Assembly (NCBI GenBank): GCA_045590755.1 | Contig: JAZNRP010000007.1 | Coordinates: 1 to 48,005 of the forward strand | DNA from: SIG565 sp045590755 | Lineage (GTDB): Bacteria > Bacillota > Clostridia > Oscillospirales > Acutalibacteraceae | Length of the DNA: 48,005 bases | Reading direction: 5' to 3' | Shown: positions 42,100 to 48,004 of the stretch, piece by piece | How the letters are laid out: every line of letters starts with the position of its first letter | Position numbering within the stretch: the stretch's first letter is position 1 | Position numbers and translations under genes: made by a program | The notes under the pieces: model-generated | The model's input: the letters and a program-made list of their open reading frames with translations, nothing else | Told to the model about the DNA's origin: nothing | Database searches by the model: none

Positions 42100-43077
42100 A
42101 TGATTTCACAAATAGAAATTTTCAAAAGCACTTCCTTAAACCCTTATAACAATCTCGCAACTGAGAAATTTCTGCTTGATACTGTGCCAAACGATACCAT
42201 ATGCCTTTATTTGTGGCAAAATGAAAATACAGTAGTTATAGGCAGTAATCAAAACCCTTGGACTGAATGTAATTGTGAGCAGATAGTGGCTGACGGCGGT
42301 TTTGTTGCGCGAAGACTGTCAGGCGGCGGTGCGGTTTTTCACGACATTGGTAACCTTAACTTTACCTTTATTTGCAGTGAAGAAAATTATAGCTTAGATA
42401 AGAATTTGGCCGTAATTAAAAAGGCGTGCGAATATGCAAATATTGCAGCCGAAATTTCGGGGCGCAACGATATACTTGTTAACGGCAAAAAGTTTTCTGG
42501 TAACGCTTTTTACCACACAAAAGGTAAGGCCTATCACCACGGTACACTGCTGATTTCCAGTGACGCTAAAAAAATACAGCGATATTTAACCCCGTCTTCA
42601 CAAAAATTGGACGCCAAAGGTGTAAAATCGGTTAAATCAAGAGTTATAAATTTAAGCGAAATTGCGCCTTCCCTGACGCCCGAAATTATGGCAGAATATT
42701 TAATAAAAGCCATTGAAAATGTTTACGGAATGCGTAGCACACCGCTAAAATGCATAGATAAACAAATTATAGAAAATTATGCCGAGCAGTTTAGCCGTTG
42801 GGAATATATTTTCGGTAAAACTCCACCTTTTTCGGTATCTTTAGGTGGGCGGTTCTCTTGGGGTGAAATAGAGATAAATTTAAATCTTTCACACGGTAAA
42901 ATTACAGAAATCAAGGTCTTTACCGATTCCTTGGATTTTGCCCTTGCAAAAAAGATTGAAACAGCTTTGCTTGGTGTTGAATTTAAGATATCAAGTACTG
43001 AAATGCAATTAAAAAAACATATTGAACAAAATATCTGCAACGATATTTTGGCACTTTTCCATGAAGCACTTATATAA
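42100..43077 (+). CDS. lplA: Lipoate-protein ligase A
   Basis: It activates free lipoate with ATP and transfers it to the lipoyl lysine of E2 or GcvH. The 325-residue protein has the LplA landmarks NLATEKFLLD, IGSNQNPWTECN, the lipoate-binding RRLSGGGAVFHDIGNLNFTF and NGKKFSGNAF, and a C-terminal accessory domain (residues about 245-325). The ATG at 42100 follows GGGTGAT. No lipA or lipB is nearby, so the complex may depend on scavenged lipoate. The pairing with E2 suggests joint function. Confidence 0.92.
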   Translation: MISQIEIFKSTSLNPYNNLATEKFLLDTVPNDTICLYLWQNENTVVIGSNQNPWTECNCEQIVADGGFVARRLSGGGAVFHDIGNLNFTFICSEENYSLDKNLAVIKKACEYANIAAEISGRNDILVNGKKFSGNAFYHTKGKAYHHGTLLISSDAKKIQRYLTPSSQKLDAKGVKSVKSRVINLSEIAPSLTPEIMAEYLIKAIENVYGMRSTPLKCIDKQIIENYAEQFSRWEYIFGKTPPFSVSLGGRFSWGEIEINLNLSHGKITEIKVFTDSLDFALAKKIETALLGVEFKISSTEMQLKKHIEQNICNDILALFHEALI

Positions 43078-43078
43078 T

Positions 43079-43108
43079 AAAACCCCGTCTAAAAGACGGG
43101 GTTTTATT
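43079..43108. terminator. Bidirectional terminator after lplA
   Basis: AAAACCCCGTCT and its inverse around AAA, with T-runs on both strands. Confidence 0.9.
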
Positions 43109-43117
43109 TCTTATAAA

Positions 43118-43411
43118 CTATATTTCAAAATCAAGACAAAGTCTGGTTTCGGTAAACGGTCTTACAAAGGTGTTGGCAACAAATACATGCTCTGGGTGTG
43201 TGGCATAATTCTTTAGGGCCGCCGCGTTTTCAAACACCGAATACAGCATAACATCCGCAGTGGATGATTCAAGACCTGAGACTTGCACACTGATTTCTAC
43301 AAGACCTGGAATTTTACCGAGCAGTCCTTCAAGTCCGTCCTTTATACCCTGCTTTACAGAAATATTGTTATGTTCAGCCTTTAGCTTCCATAAAATTATG
43401 TGTTTAACCAT
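43118..43411 (-). CDS. Dabb (stress-responsive A/B barrel) protein
   Basis: A 97-residue dimeric alpha/beta-barrel protein of the Dabb family: MVKHIILWKLK, LLGKIPGLVEISVQ, DVMLYSVFENAAALKNYATH and HPEHVFVANTFVRPFTETR. Members are often small stress or ring-cleavage-type enzymes; the function here is unknown. Its promoter (TTGTAC-17-TATAAT, 43442-43470) shares the CACCGCTTTTATG spacer with the downstream cassette array, so this gene seems to stand at the array's edge. Confidence 0.85.
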   Translation of the reverse strand: MVKHIILWKLKAEHNNISVKQGIKDGLEGLLGKIPGLVEISVQVSGLESSTADVMLYSVFENAAALKNYATHPEHVFVANTFVRPFTETRLCLDFEI

Positions 43412-43441
43412 ATTACCACCCCGTAATTGTTGTTTTTATTT

Positions 43442-43470
43442 ATTATAACATAAAAGCGGTGGAGGTACAA
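43442..43470 (-). promoter_or_regulatory. Cassette-type promoter of the Dabb gene
   Basis: TTGTAC (43465-43470) and TATAAT (43442-43447), spacing 17. The spacer carries CCACCGCTTTTATG, shared with the cassette promoters at 45766 and 47395. Confidence 0.75.
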
Positions 43471-43474
43471 GGGA

Positions 43475-43537
43475 AAGTGAAGTATCGGCTGCGCCGAAGT
43501 GATGTTATGCTACGCATAGTGATGTTGCTTTGGCTCT
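43475..43537. repeat. Short hairpin array with GTGATGTT linkers
   Basis: CGGCTGCGCCG, linker AAGTGATGTT, ATGCTACGCAT, linker AGTGATGTT, then GCTTTGGC. It is a reduced version of the larger hairpin arrays further right and lies between the Dabb gene and the first membrane-protein cassette. Confidence 0.6.
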
Positions 43538-43542
43538 ACTGA

Positions 43543-43575
43543 CCAAAAAAAGAACTTGTCGAAAACCTGATTTTC
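43543..43575. repeat. Cassette 3' tag, copy 1
   Basis: Sequence of the AAAAAGAACTGGTCGAAAAC type (here with AACTTGTC) ending in GATTTTC, located just after the stop of the 43577-44080 gene. Five related copies follow at 44316, 44911, 46039, 46779 and 47620. Confidence 0.7.
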
Positions 43576-43576
43576 T

Positions 43577-44080
43577 TTATTTATCCCATTGATTTACTGC
43601 TTCAACTCTTTTTTCAAGTTCTTCTATCAGTATCTTGGAATCTTTAGGTGAGTTTTTTTCTTCTTTTGTGCTATACGAGATTTCGATAACGCCAAGCACT
43701 ACACCCGAAACTAAAATTATAAGAGAATCTATTTTTTGGCATATAACAGCAAATATAATGCCAAAAACGGCAATTAATATAAGCATTACATAATAAATCA
43801 ACTTAAAAACACTATTAGATTTACTATATTCCGTGTAATAAGCTACATATGTTTTTCCGTCTTCCTCGATAATTTCGGCATAAAGATTAGTGGAATTGTT
43901 GGGAGTTCTCCTTCTTGGCGGATTGGTGATGGTGATTTTTCCATTTCTATAGCAGTTAAAATTAATTGTGTTTTCGCCGCTGATGTTTTCACGACAAATG
44001 CCCTGAATTTGCATAAACTTATCTATTGCATCTTCTTTTGTAGTGAAAATCTCATATTTACCCTGTTCTATTTTCTTCAT
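43577..44080 (-). CDS. Cassette gene: membrane protein of unknown function
   Basis: A 167-residue protein with an N-terminal soluble part of about 95 residues, two adjacent membrane helices (LIYYVMLILIAVFGIIFAVI and LIILVSGVVLGVIEI) and a charged C-terminal helix (ILIEELEKRVEAVNQ). I recognise no family. The layout resembles the 46074-46520 product. Base composition is more AT-rich than the core genes. It has its own cassette promoter (44101-44129) and the conserved 3' tag. Confidence 0.75.
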   Translation of the reverse strand: MKKIEQGKYEIFTTKEDAIDKFMQIQGICRENISGENTINFNCYRNGKITITNPPRRRTPNNSTNLYAEIIEEDGKTYVAYYTEYSKSNSVFKLIYYVMLILIAVFGIIFAVICQKIDSLIILVSGVVLGVIEISYSTKEEKNSPKDSKILIEELEKRVEAVNQWDK

Positions 44081-44100
44081 ACCATCACCGCCTCCAGTTT

Positions 44101-44129
44101 ATTATAGCTTAAAAGCGAAAACAAATCAA
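44101..44129 (-). promoter_or_regulatory. Cassette promoter 2
   Basis: TTGATT (44124-44129) and TATAAT (44101-44106), spacing 17, followed by the GGCGGTGAT ribosome binding site of the 43577-44080 gene. Confidence 0.75.
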
Positions 44130-44156
44130 TGCGAAGCATTGTTTTTATAATCCGTA

Positions 44157-44296
44157 GCGAAGTCGCAATACTTATTACCTCTTACCTATTACTTATTACT
44201 TCCCAAAAATCCCGTACCAAACTTTATTTGAAGTAGGAGTGAAGAGGTAAGAAGTAAGAAGTAAAAATCCCGCCCACTTGCGTGAACGGGATTTTT
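44157..44296. repeat. Inverted TTACTTATTACTT-type repeat and terminator
   Basis: The left arm is rich in CTTATTACCTCTTACC and TTATTACTT units (about 44170-44205) and the right arm in AAGAGGTAAGAAGTAAGAAG (about 44231-44262), so the arms can pair. The segment ends in a hairpin AAAAATCCCG (44263-44272) / CGGGATTTTT (44287-44296), a terminator for the upstream minus-strand cassette. No gene is seen. Confidence 0.65.
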
Positions 44297-44355
44297 GGGT
44301 AGTTTGAACTTAATGACACGAATGGAATGTGCCTGAAAACCGATAATTTTCTAAT

Positions 44356-44640
44356 TTATAATGTACAATGCACGCAAGGAGTAAAATAACCAACAATAAA
44401 AGTAATTATAGCAGATATAAAAAATAATAAAGGAATTAAAAACAACTTTTTATCAAAATGTTTAACTTTATATATTACAAGCATAGCGATAAACAGCAAA
44501 ACTGAAAATAAAATAACATATAACGGATAAGAAAACTCATATTCCATATGTTTAGCCACTAAATCAGAAATATTTAAACAAAAGAATGTAATGTAAGTCA
44601 AGGACAATATGCCCGATACTATAAATAAAACTTTTTTCAT
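44356..44640 (-). CDS. Cassette gene: small membrane protein
   Basis: A 94-residue protein with three hydrophobic segments (VLFIVSGILSLTYITFFCL, YVILFSVLLFIAMLVIYKV and LFLIPLLFFISAIITFIVGY) and a C-terminal CVHCTL. I recognise no family. It is very AT-rich. Its own cassette promoter (44661-44689) lies 20 bases upstream, and the conserved 3' tag (44316-44351) directly follows its stop. Confidence 0.65.
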   Translation of the reverse strand: MKKVLFIVSGILSLTYITFFCLNISDLVAKHMEYEFSYPLYVILFSVLLFIAMLVIYKVKHFDKKLFLIPLLFFISAIITFIVGYFTPCVHCTL

Positions 44641-44660
44641 ATAATCACCGCCCTGGGTGT

Positions 44661-44689
44661 ATTATAGCATTAAAGTAGCAAAGTCGCAA
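44661..44689 (-). promoter_or_regulatory. Cassette promoter 3
   Basis: TTGCGA (44684-44689) and TATAAT (44661-44666), spacing 17, then ACACCC...GGCGGTGAT and the ATG. Confidence 0.75.
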
Positions 44690-44696
44690 GAGATTA

Positions 44697-44866
44697 GTGA
44701 TATTCTGTGCTTCGCACAGAGTGATATTATGCCTTGCGGCATAGTGATATTTTTGCTATGCAAAAGTGATATTATATTCGCCACTAAAACTGCCGAAGCC
44801 AATACCACTCTGCGTTAGCCGAATATCACTGCGAAGCAATATAACTCGCCGCAGGCGAATATAACT
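44697..44866. repeat. Nested hairpin array, GTGATATT type, copy 1
   Basis: This fills most of the 307-base gap between two cassette genes. Four GTGATATT linkers (44697, 44721, 44744, 44766) are separated by perfect short hairpins (CTGTGC-TTC-GCACAG, ATGCC-TTG-CGGCAT, TTTGC-TAT-GCAAA). The right half repeats the linker in inverse (AATATCAC at 44822, then AATATAAC) with GCGAAGC and TCGCCGCAGGCGA hairpins. The whole is an imperfect large palindrome built of hairpins. Confidence 0.85.
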
Positions 44867-44900
44867 AAAAAACTCTCGTTCAAGAGAACGAGAGTTTTTT
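44867..44900. terminator. Cassette terminator
   Basis: AAAAAACTCTCGTTC, loop, and inverse arm ending in TTTTTT; bidirectional. It lies between the hairpin array and the 3' tag of the 44948-45745 gene. Confidence 0.85.
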
Positions 44901-44910
44901 GGCTCTCGTG

Positions 44911-44946
44911 TCCGAAAAAGAACTGGTCAGAAAACCGAGGATTTTC
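44911..44946. repeat. Cassette 3' tag, copy 3
   Basis: TCCGAAAAAGAACTGGTC followed by AGAAAACCGAGGATTTTC, directly after the stop of the 44948-45745 gene. Closely matched at 46039-46073, 46779-46810 and 47620-47652. Confidence 0.8.
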
Positions 44947-44947
44947 C

Positions 44948-45745
44948 CTAACTTACTTGATTCATTGCATATAACATTAAAATTGCAAAACCAATAATAA
45001 ATAATTTTAAAATAGACTTTAATACTCGTATGCCGGTGCTCTTTTTGGAGGTATTACAAATCAACAATTTGGATGTTGTTTCGCCTTCAATACTAGCAAC
45101 AATATTATATTTATATGCAAAGTACAATCTTAAAATATTCGGACTTGCAAACGATATTAACAATAATAATATTTCAACCAAAATAACAATAATAGAAATT
45201 GATTGAGATTGCGAAAGAAAAGGTTCTAAAAATCTACTTATACACATTCCCAAAAAGCCCGCACCTACATACATTGCTTTTTCACTAGTTTTTCTTTTGG
45301 GCTTTTCTCTATCATATACATTCCTTTTTATCGCTCTGAATGTAAACAAGATATTTAACAAAGGAAAGGTTATGAAGCAAATTGTCAATTCAATATCTTG
45401 CCATAATGTACTACCTACATCTGAAACATTAATAAAGAAAATAGTAAACAAATAAAATAATAAATACATGAACAAAAAAGAAATTGAATTTGTTAAAAAT
45501 CTTAATCTATATGTCTTTTCTGTTCGATTACTCTTTAGTGCCCAAAAAGCAATATTATAAGCCAATGCCAATAGCGTCACAGATATGCTGAATACCAATC
45601 CCCTACCAGCAACAGCAAAAGGTATCCAAAGAATCCAAGCGGCACCCCAATAGACATAAATCATATCTTTTAATATTTTCAAATTTGAATAATGGTCTTC
45701 ACCGAAATGAACAAAATCTTCTGCTTGATTTCTTGTGATTTTCAT
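44948..45745 (-). CDS. Cassette gene: polytopic membrane protein
   Basis: A 265-residue protein with about six or seven hydrophobic helices between residues 28 and 262, for example GLVFSISVTLLALAYNIAFW and SIIVILVEILLLLISFASP, joined by short charged loops (KRNVYDREKPKRKTSEK). It starts with a soluble MKITRNQAEDFVHFGEDHYS. I recognise no family. Promoter at 45766-45794; the ribosome binding site lies in AAGGCGGTGAG. Confidence 0.7.
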   Translation of the reverse strand: MKITRNQAEDFVHFGEDHYSNLKILKDMIYVYWGAAWILWIPFAVAGRGLVFSISVTLLALAYNIAFWALKSNRTEKTYRLRFLTNSISFLFMYLLFYLFTIFFINVSDVGSTLWQDIELTICFITFPLLNILFTFRAIKRNVYDREKPKRKTSEKAMYVGAGFLGMCISRFLEPFLSQSQSISIIVILVEILLLLISFASPNILRLYFAYKYNIVASIEGETTSKLLICNTSKKSTGIRVLKSILKLFIIGFAILMLYAMNQVS

Positions 45746-45765
45746 TAACTCACCGCCTTGGGTGT

Positions 45766-45794
45766 ATTATATCATAAAAGCGGTGGAAAATCAA
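45766..45794 (-). promoter_or_regulatory. Cassette promoter 4, within an inverted repeat
   Basis: TTGATT (45789-45794) and TATAAT (45766-45771), spacing 17. CACCGC (45751-45756) and GCGGTG (45780-45785) form an inverted repeat that spans the -10 and the ribosome binding site. Confidence 0.75.
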
Positions 45795-45982
45795 TGCGGA
45801 GCATTGTATTTGTGCGAAGCACAACATCGTTGATGCGAAGCATCACATCGTTTGTGCGAAGCACAACACTGTTTGCCGTAAGGCAACCTCGTTTTGTGTC
45901 CGCTAATGCGGAATGATGTTTTCGCTACGCGAAAAATGATGTTGACCGTAAACGGTCAAACGATGTTGTGTCCTGCGGACAC
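45792..45982. repeat. Nested hairpin array, ACATCGTT type, copy 1
   Basis: This occupies the 328-base gap. Linkers ACATCGTT (variants ACACTGTT, ACCTCGTT) alternate with hairpins CAATGCGGAGCATTG, TGTGCGAAGCACA, GATGCGAAGCATC and TGCCGTAAGGCA. After a centre, inverse linkers AATGATGTT and AAACGATGTT alternate with TTCGCTACGCGAA, GACCGTAAACGGTC and GTGTCCTGCGGACAC. Left linkers are reverse complements of the right ones. Confidence 0.85.
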
Positions 45983-45988
45983 AAACAC

Positions 45989-46028
45989 AAAAAACAAGAG
46001 CAAGTATTTCGACTTGCTCTTGTTTTTT
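45989..46028. terminator. Cassette terminator
   Basis: AAAAAACAAGAGCAAGT, short loop, inverse arm and TTTTTT; bidirectional. Confidence 0.85.
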
Positions 46029-46038
46029 GTCATTCGTG

Positions 46039-46073
46039 TCCGAAAAAGAACTGAGTGAAAACCGAGAATTTTC
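46039..46073. repeat. Cassette 3' tag, copy 4
   Basis: TCCGAAAAAGAACTGAGTG followed by AAAACCGAGAATTTTC at the stop of the 46074-46520 gene. Confidence 0.8.
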
Positions 46074-46520
46074 TTAATTAAATATTCTGCTTAGTATGTT
46101 GTATGTATCATTCATCATATCATAATAGCCTTTTGCAAAAAAGAATAAGACCAAAGATGACACTATAAATCCGGCGACACCGCCATAAACACATGCAAAA
46201 ACAAATGCAAACACAAAAAACAACAGTTCAATAATATTCGGATAAATATGCACGTCAAAAAATAGATTCCCTGTGTCTTCTACAAATTTACCGAAAAAAC
46301 AAATTCGAATCGGTGCACCTCTAAAGCTACCATCATCTTCCTCAGACTCTTCATGATAAAACCCTTTAATTATTTCACCGCATTCTTGAAAATGAATACC
46401 TGCCTTAAATATATTCTCACCAAATATAGTTTTCTCACAAGGTAAATCATTCACAATCATCTGATTTACGCGGAATAATATCGTCTCTTTATCTGTGCAG
46501 ACAAATCTATATTTAAACAT
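46074..46520 (-). CDS. Cassette gene: two-helix membrane protein
   Basis: A 148-residue protein with an acidic N-terminal domain of about 95 residues (YHEESEEDDGSFRGAP) and two membrane helices (IIELLFFVFAFVFACVYGG and VAGFIVSSLVLFFFA). I recognise no family. The plan, a soluble N-terminal part followed by a helical hairpin, resembles the 43577-44080 product without obvious sequence identity. The start at 46520 follows GGTGATA; the frame continuing to 46628 runs through the promoter and hairpin array and is not coding. Confidence 0.7.
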   Translation of the reverse strand: MFKYRFVCTDKETILFRVNQMIVNDLPCEKTIFGENIFKAGIHFQECGEIIKGFYHEESEEDDGSFRGAPIRICFFGKFVEDTGNLFFDVHIYPNIIELLFFVFAFVFACVYGGVAGFIVSSLVLFFFAKGYYDMMNDTYNILSRIFN

Positions 46521-46542
46521 ATTATCACCGACTTTCAAGTGT

Positions 46543-46571
46543 ATTATAGCATAAATTTGCGCGAAGTGCAA
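46543..46571 (-). promoter_or_regulatory. Cassette promoter 5
   Basis: TTGCAC (46566-46571) and TATAAT (46543-46548), spacing 17; the -35 lies inside the first hairpin of the adjacent array. Confidence 0.75.
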
Positions 46572-46724
46572 CACCGTTGGCGAAGCCACATCGTTTGTGC
46601 GAAGCACAACACTGTTTGCCAAAGGCAACCTCGTTTTGTGTCCACTAAAGTAGAATGATGTTTTTGCTTTGCAAAAAATGATGTTGACCGCAAGCGGTCA
46701 AACGATGTTATGTCCTGCGGACAC
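46557..46724. repeat. Nested hairpin array, ACATCGTT type, copy 2
   Basis: Same order of elements as 45792-45982: TTGCGCGAAGTGCAA, GGCGAAGCC, TGTGCGAAGCACA and TGCCAAAGGCA separated by CACCGTT, ACATCGTT, ACACTGTT and ACCTCGTT; then AATGATGTT linkers with TTTGCTTTGCAAA, GACCGCAAGCGGTC and GTCCTGCGGAC. Several stems differ from copy 1 at both paired positions. Confidence 0.85.
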
Positions 46725-46730
46725 AAACAC

Positions 46731-46769
46731 AAAAAGAAAACACTTCCCAAAAGGAAGTGTTTCTTTTTG
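46731..46769. terminator. Cassette terminator
   Basis: AAAAAGAAAACACTTCC and GGAAGTGTTTCTTTTT around a short loop; bidirectional. Confidence 0.85.
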
Positions 46770-46778
46770 TCATTCGTG

Positions 46779-46810
46779 TCCGAAAAAGAACTGGTCAAAA
46801 ACCAAAGATT
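46779..46810. repeat. Cassette 3' tag, copy 5
   Basis: TCCGAAAAAGAACTGGTC followed by AAAAACCAAAGATT, next to the end of the 46820-47374 gene. Confidence 0.75.
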
Positions 46811-46819
46811 TAATCATAT

Positions 46820-47374
46820 TTATTTTAAAGAAAAATGATATTCAATAAATTCATTCATTTCCTTAATTTCATTTGCATTTGTTTCACAAATATAATCAAG
46901 GTCTGGGGCATATATCCACAAATACGCAATTTCAAACTTTTCCTCAGAAATACCGACCATTCCAAAGTTTTTAGGATAAACTGTATCTTCAAATTTTGTT
47001 ATTTTAAAATTAAATCCAACAGCGGAAAATTCTTCAATAGGAATAGTATAGACTGTATCATCAAAATCAGCCTTTTGCGGAGCATCAAGGTATGTATACG
47101 CTGTATTAAGTTTTTCTTTTTCTTTCAAAAACTCTTCTTCATCATACTTTACAACCAACTGCATCGAATATTCAGGAAAAATGCTTTCATCTTTTTTTGA
47201 AAAATATTCAATGTCTTTATATTTACCTATGTTGTCCAAGTTTGGCATAAAAACACTTGCCTCATAGGCTTCAATATCATCAACATAATTGTCGATATTA
47301 TTATCCGTTTTTACGCAAGAGCAAAGTATTAATGTAATCATTAAGGTAATAATCATCACAGAAATTTTTCTCAT
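46820..47374 (-). CDS. Cassette gene: predicted lipoprotein
   Basis: A 184-residue exported protein with a signal peptide MRKISVMIITLMITLILCSC, whose final LCSC is a lipobox, then a short Asn/Asp-rich linker and an acidic domain of about 150 residues with alternating strand-like segments (YSMQLVVKYDEEEFL, VGFNFKITKFEDTVYP, FEIAYLWIYAPD). I recognise no family. Promoter at 47395-47423 and ribosome binding site AAGGCGGTGAT. Confidence 0.75.
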   Translation of the reverse strand: MRKISVMIITLMITLILCSCVKTDNNIDNYVDDIEAYEASVFMPNLDNIGKYKDIEYFSKKDESIFPEYSMQLVVKYDEEEFLKEKEKLNTAYTYLDAPQKADFDDTVYTIPIEEFSAVGFNFKITKFEDTVYPKNFGMVGISEEKFEIAYLWIYAPDLDYICETNANEIKEMNEFIEYHFSLK

Positions 47375-47394
47375 ACTATCACCGCCTTGGGTGT

Positions 47395-47423
47395 ATTATA
47401 GCATATAAGCGGTGGAGGGGCAA
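47395..47423 (-). promoter_or_regulatory. Cassette promoter 6, within an inverted repeat
   Basis: TTGCCC (47418-47423) and TATAAT (47395-47400), spacing 17; flanked by CACCGC (47380-47385) and GCGGTG (47409-47414). Confidence 0.75.
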
Positions 47424-47429
47424 GAGTTA

Positions 47430-47603
47430 GTGATATTCTGTGCTTTCGCACAGAGTGATATTTTCACTTCGTGAAAGTGATATTGAAACCTGCGGTTTCA
47501 GTGATATTATATTCGCCCTTAACTGACCGTAGGGCAATATCACTTGGACTTTAGTCCAAATATCACTGCGAAGCAATATAACTCGCCGAAGGACGAATAT
47601 AAC
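47430..47603. repeat. Nested hairpin array, GTGATATT type, copy 2
   Basis: GTGATATT linkers at 47430, 47455, 47477 and 47501 separated by CTGTGCTTTCGCACAG, TTCACTTCGTGAA and GAAACCTGCGGTTTC; the inverse half has AATATCACT linkers with TGGACTTTAGTCCA and GCGAAGC. Outer arms CAAGAGTT (47421) and AACTCTTG (about 47611) enclose it. The terminator hairpin present in copy 1 is largely deleted here. Confidence 0.85.
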
Positions 47604-47619
47604 TGAAAAAACTCTTGTT

Positions 47620-47652
47620 CAAAAAAGAACTGGTCGAAAACCGAGGATTTTC
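47620..47652. repeat. Cassette 3' tag, copy 6
   Basis: AAAAAAGAACTGGTCGAAAA followed by CCGAGGATTTTC just after the stop of the last gene. Confidence 0.8.
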
Positions 47653-47659
47653 TATAAAA

Positions 47660-48004
47660 CTAATCATCTAAAAGCCATTTAAAACTATCAGAAACAAAAT
47701 ATGTTTGGGTAGAGTCTTCCTTTGTCATAACGGCACAATTATTATAAATTTCAATATTTCGTATCCCATAATCATTAATACTTATCACTTTGCACTCATT
47801 GTAATTTATTTTTTTATTGTCAGCTAAAAATTCCTCGAGGGGTTGTGTAACTTGGTGGCCAATAAATCTATCATTACCAGATATGCTTGAATCAGGTGAA
47901 AGTTTCATAAAAAGATACATATCATCTAACGCTTCATTAATGTACAAGTATGTAGAAAAATCTTCGCTATGTTGTTCAGAAACAAATATAGGATATTTTT
48001 TCAA
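47660..48004 (-). CDS. Cassette gene of unknown function, probably cut at window edge
   Basis: At least 115 codons encoding a soluble-looking acidic protein (YIFVSEQ-like start, NEALDDMYLFMKLSPDSS, GIRNIEIYNNCAVMTKED, YFVSDSFKWLLDD end). I recognise no family. The only possible start inside the window is a TTG at the extreme edge, so the true 5' end is probably outside. It carries the same 3' tag as the other array genes, which shows the array continues to the right. Confidence 0.65.
   Translation of the reverse strand: MKKYPIFVSEQHSEDFSTYLYINEALDDMYLFMKLSPDSSISGNDRFIGHQVTQPLEEFLADNKKINYNECKVISINDYGIRNIEIYNNCAVMTKEDSTQTYFVSDSFKWLLDD

Noticed and set aside
46521..46798. Open frames in the cassette gap (46544-46798 and the extension of the 46074 gene)
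   Set aside because: They run through the hairpin array and promoter block; their coding appearance comes from repeat structure.
44697..47603. CRISPR-like appearance of regularly spaced 8-base repeats
   Set aside because: The intervals between repeats are short palindromes of 13-16 bases, not unique spacers, linkers appear in inverse orientation in the right half, and no cas gene is present.
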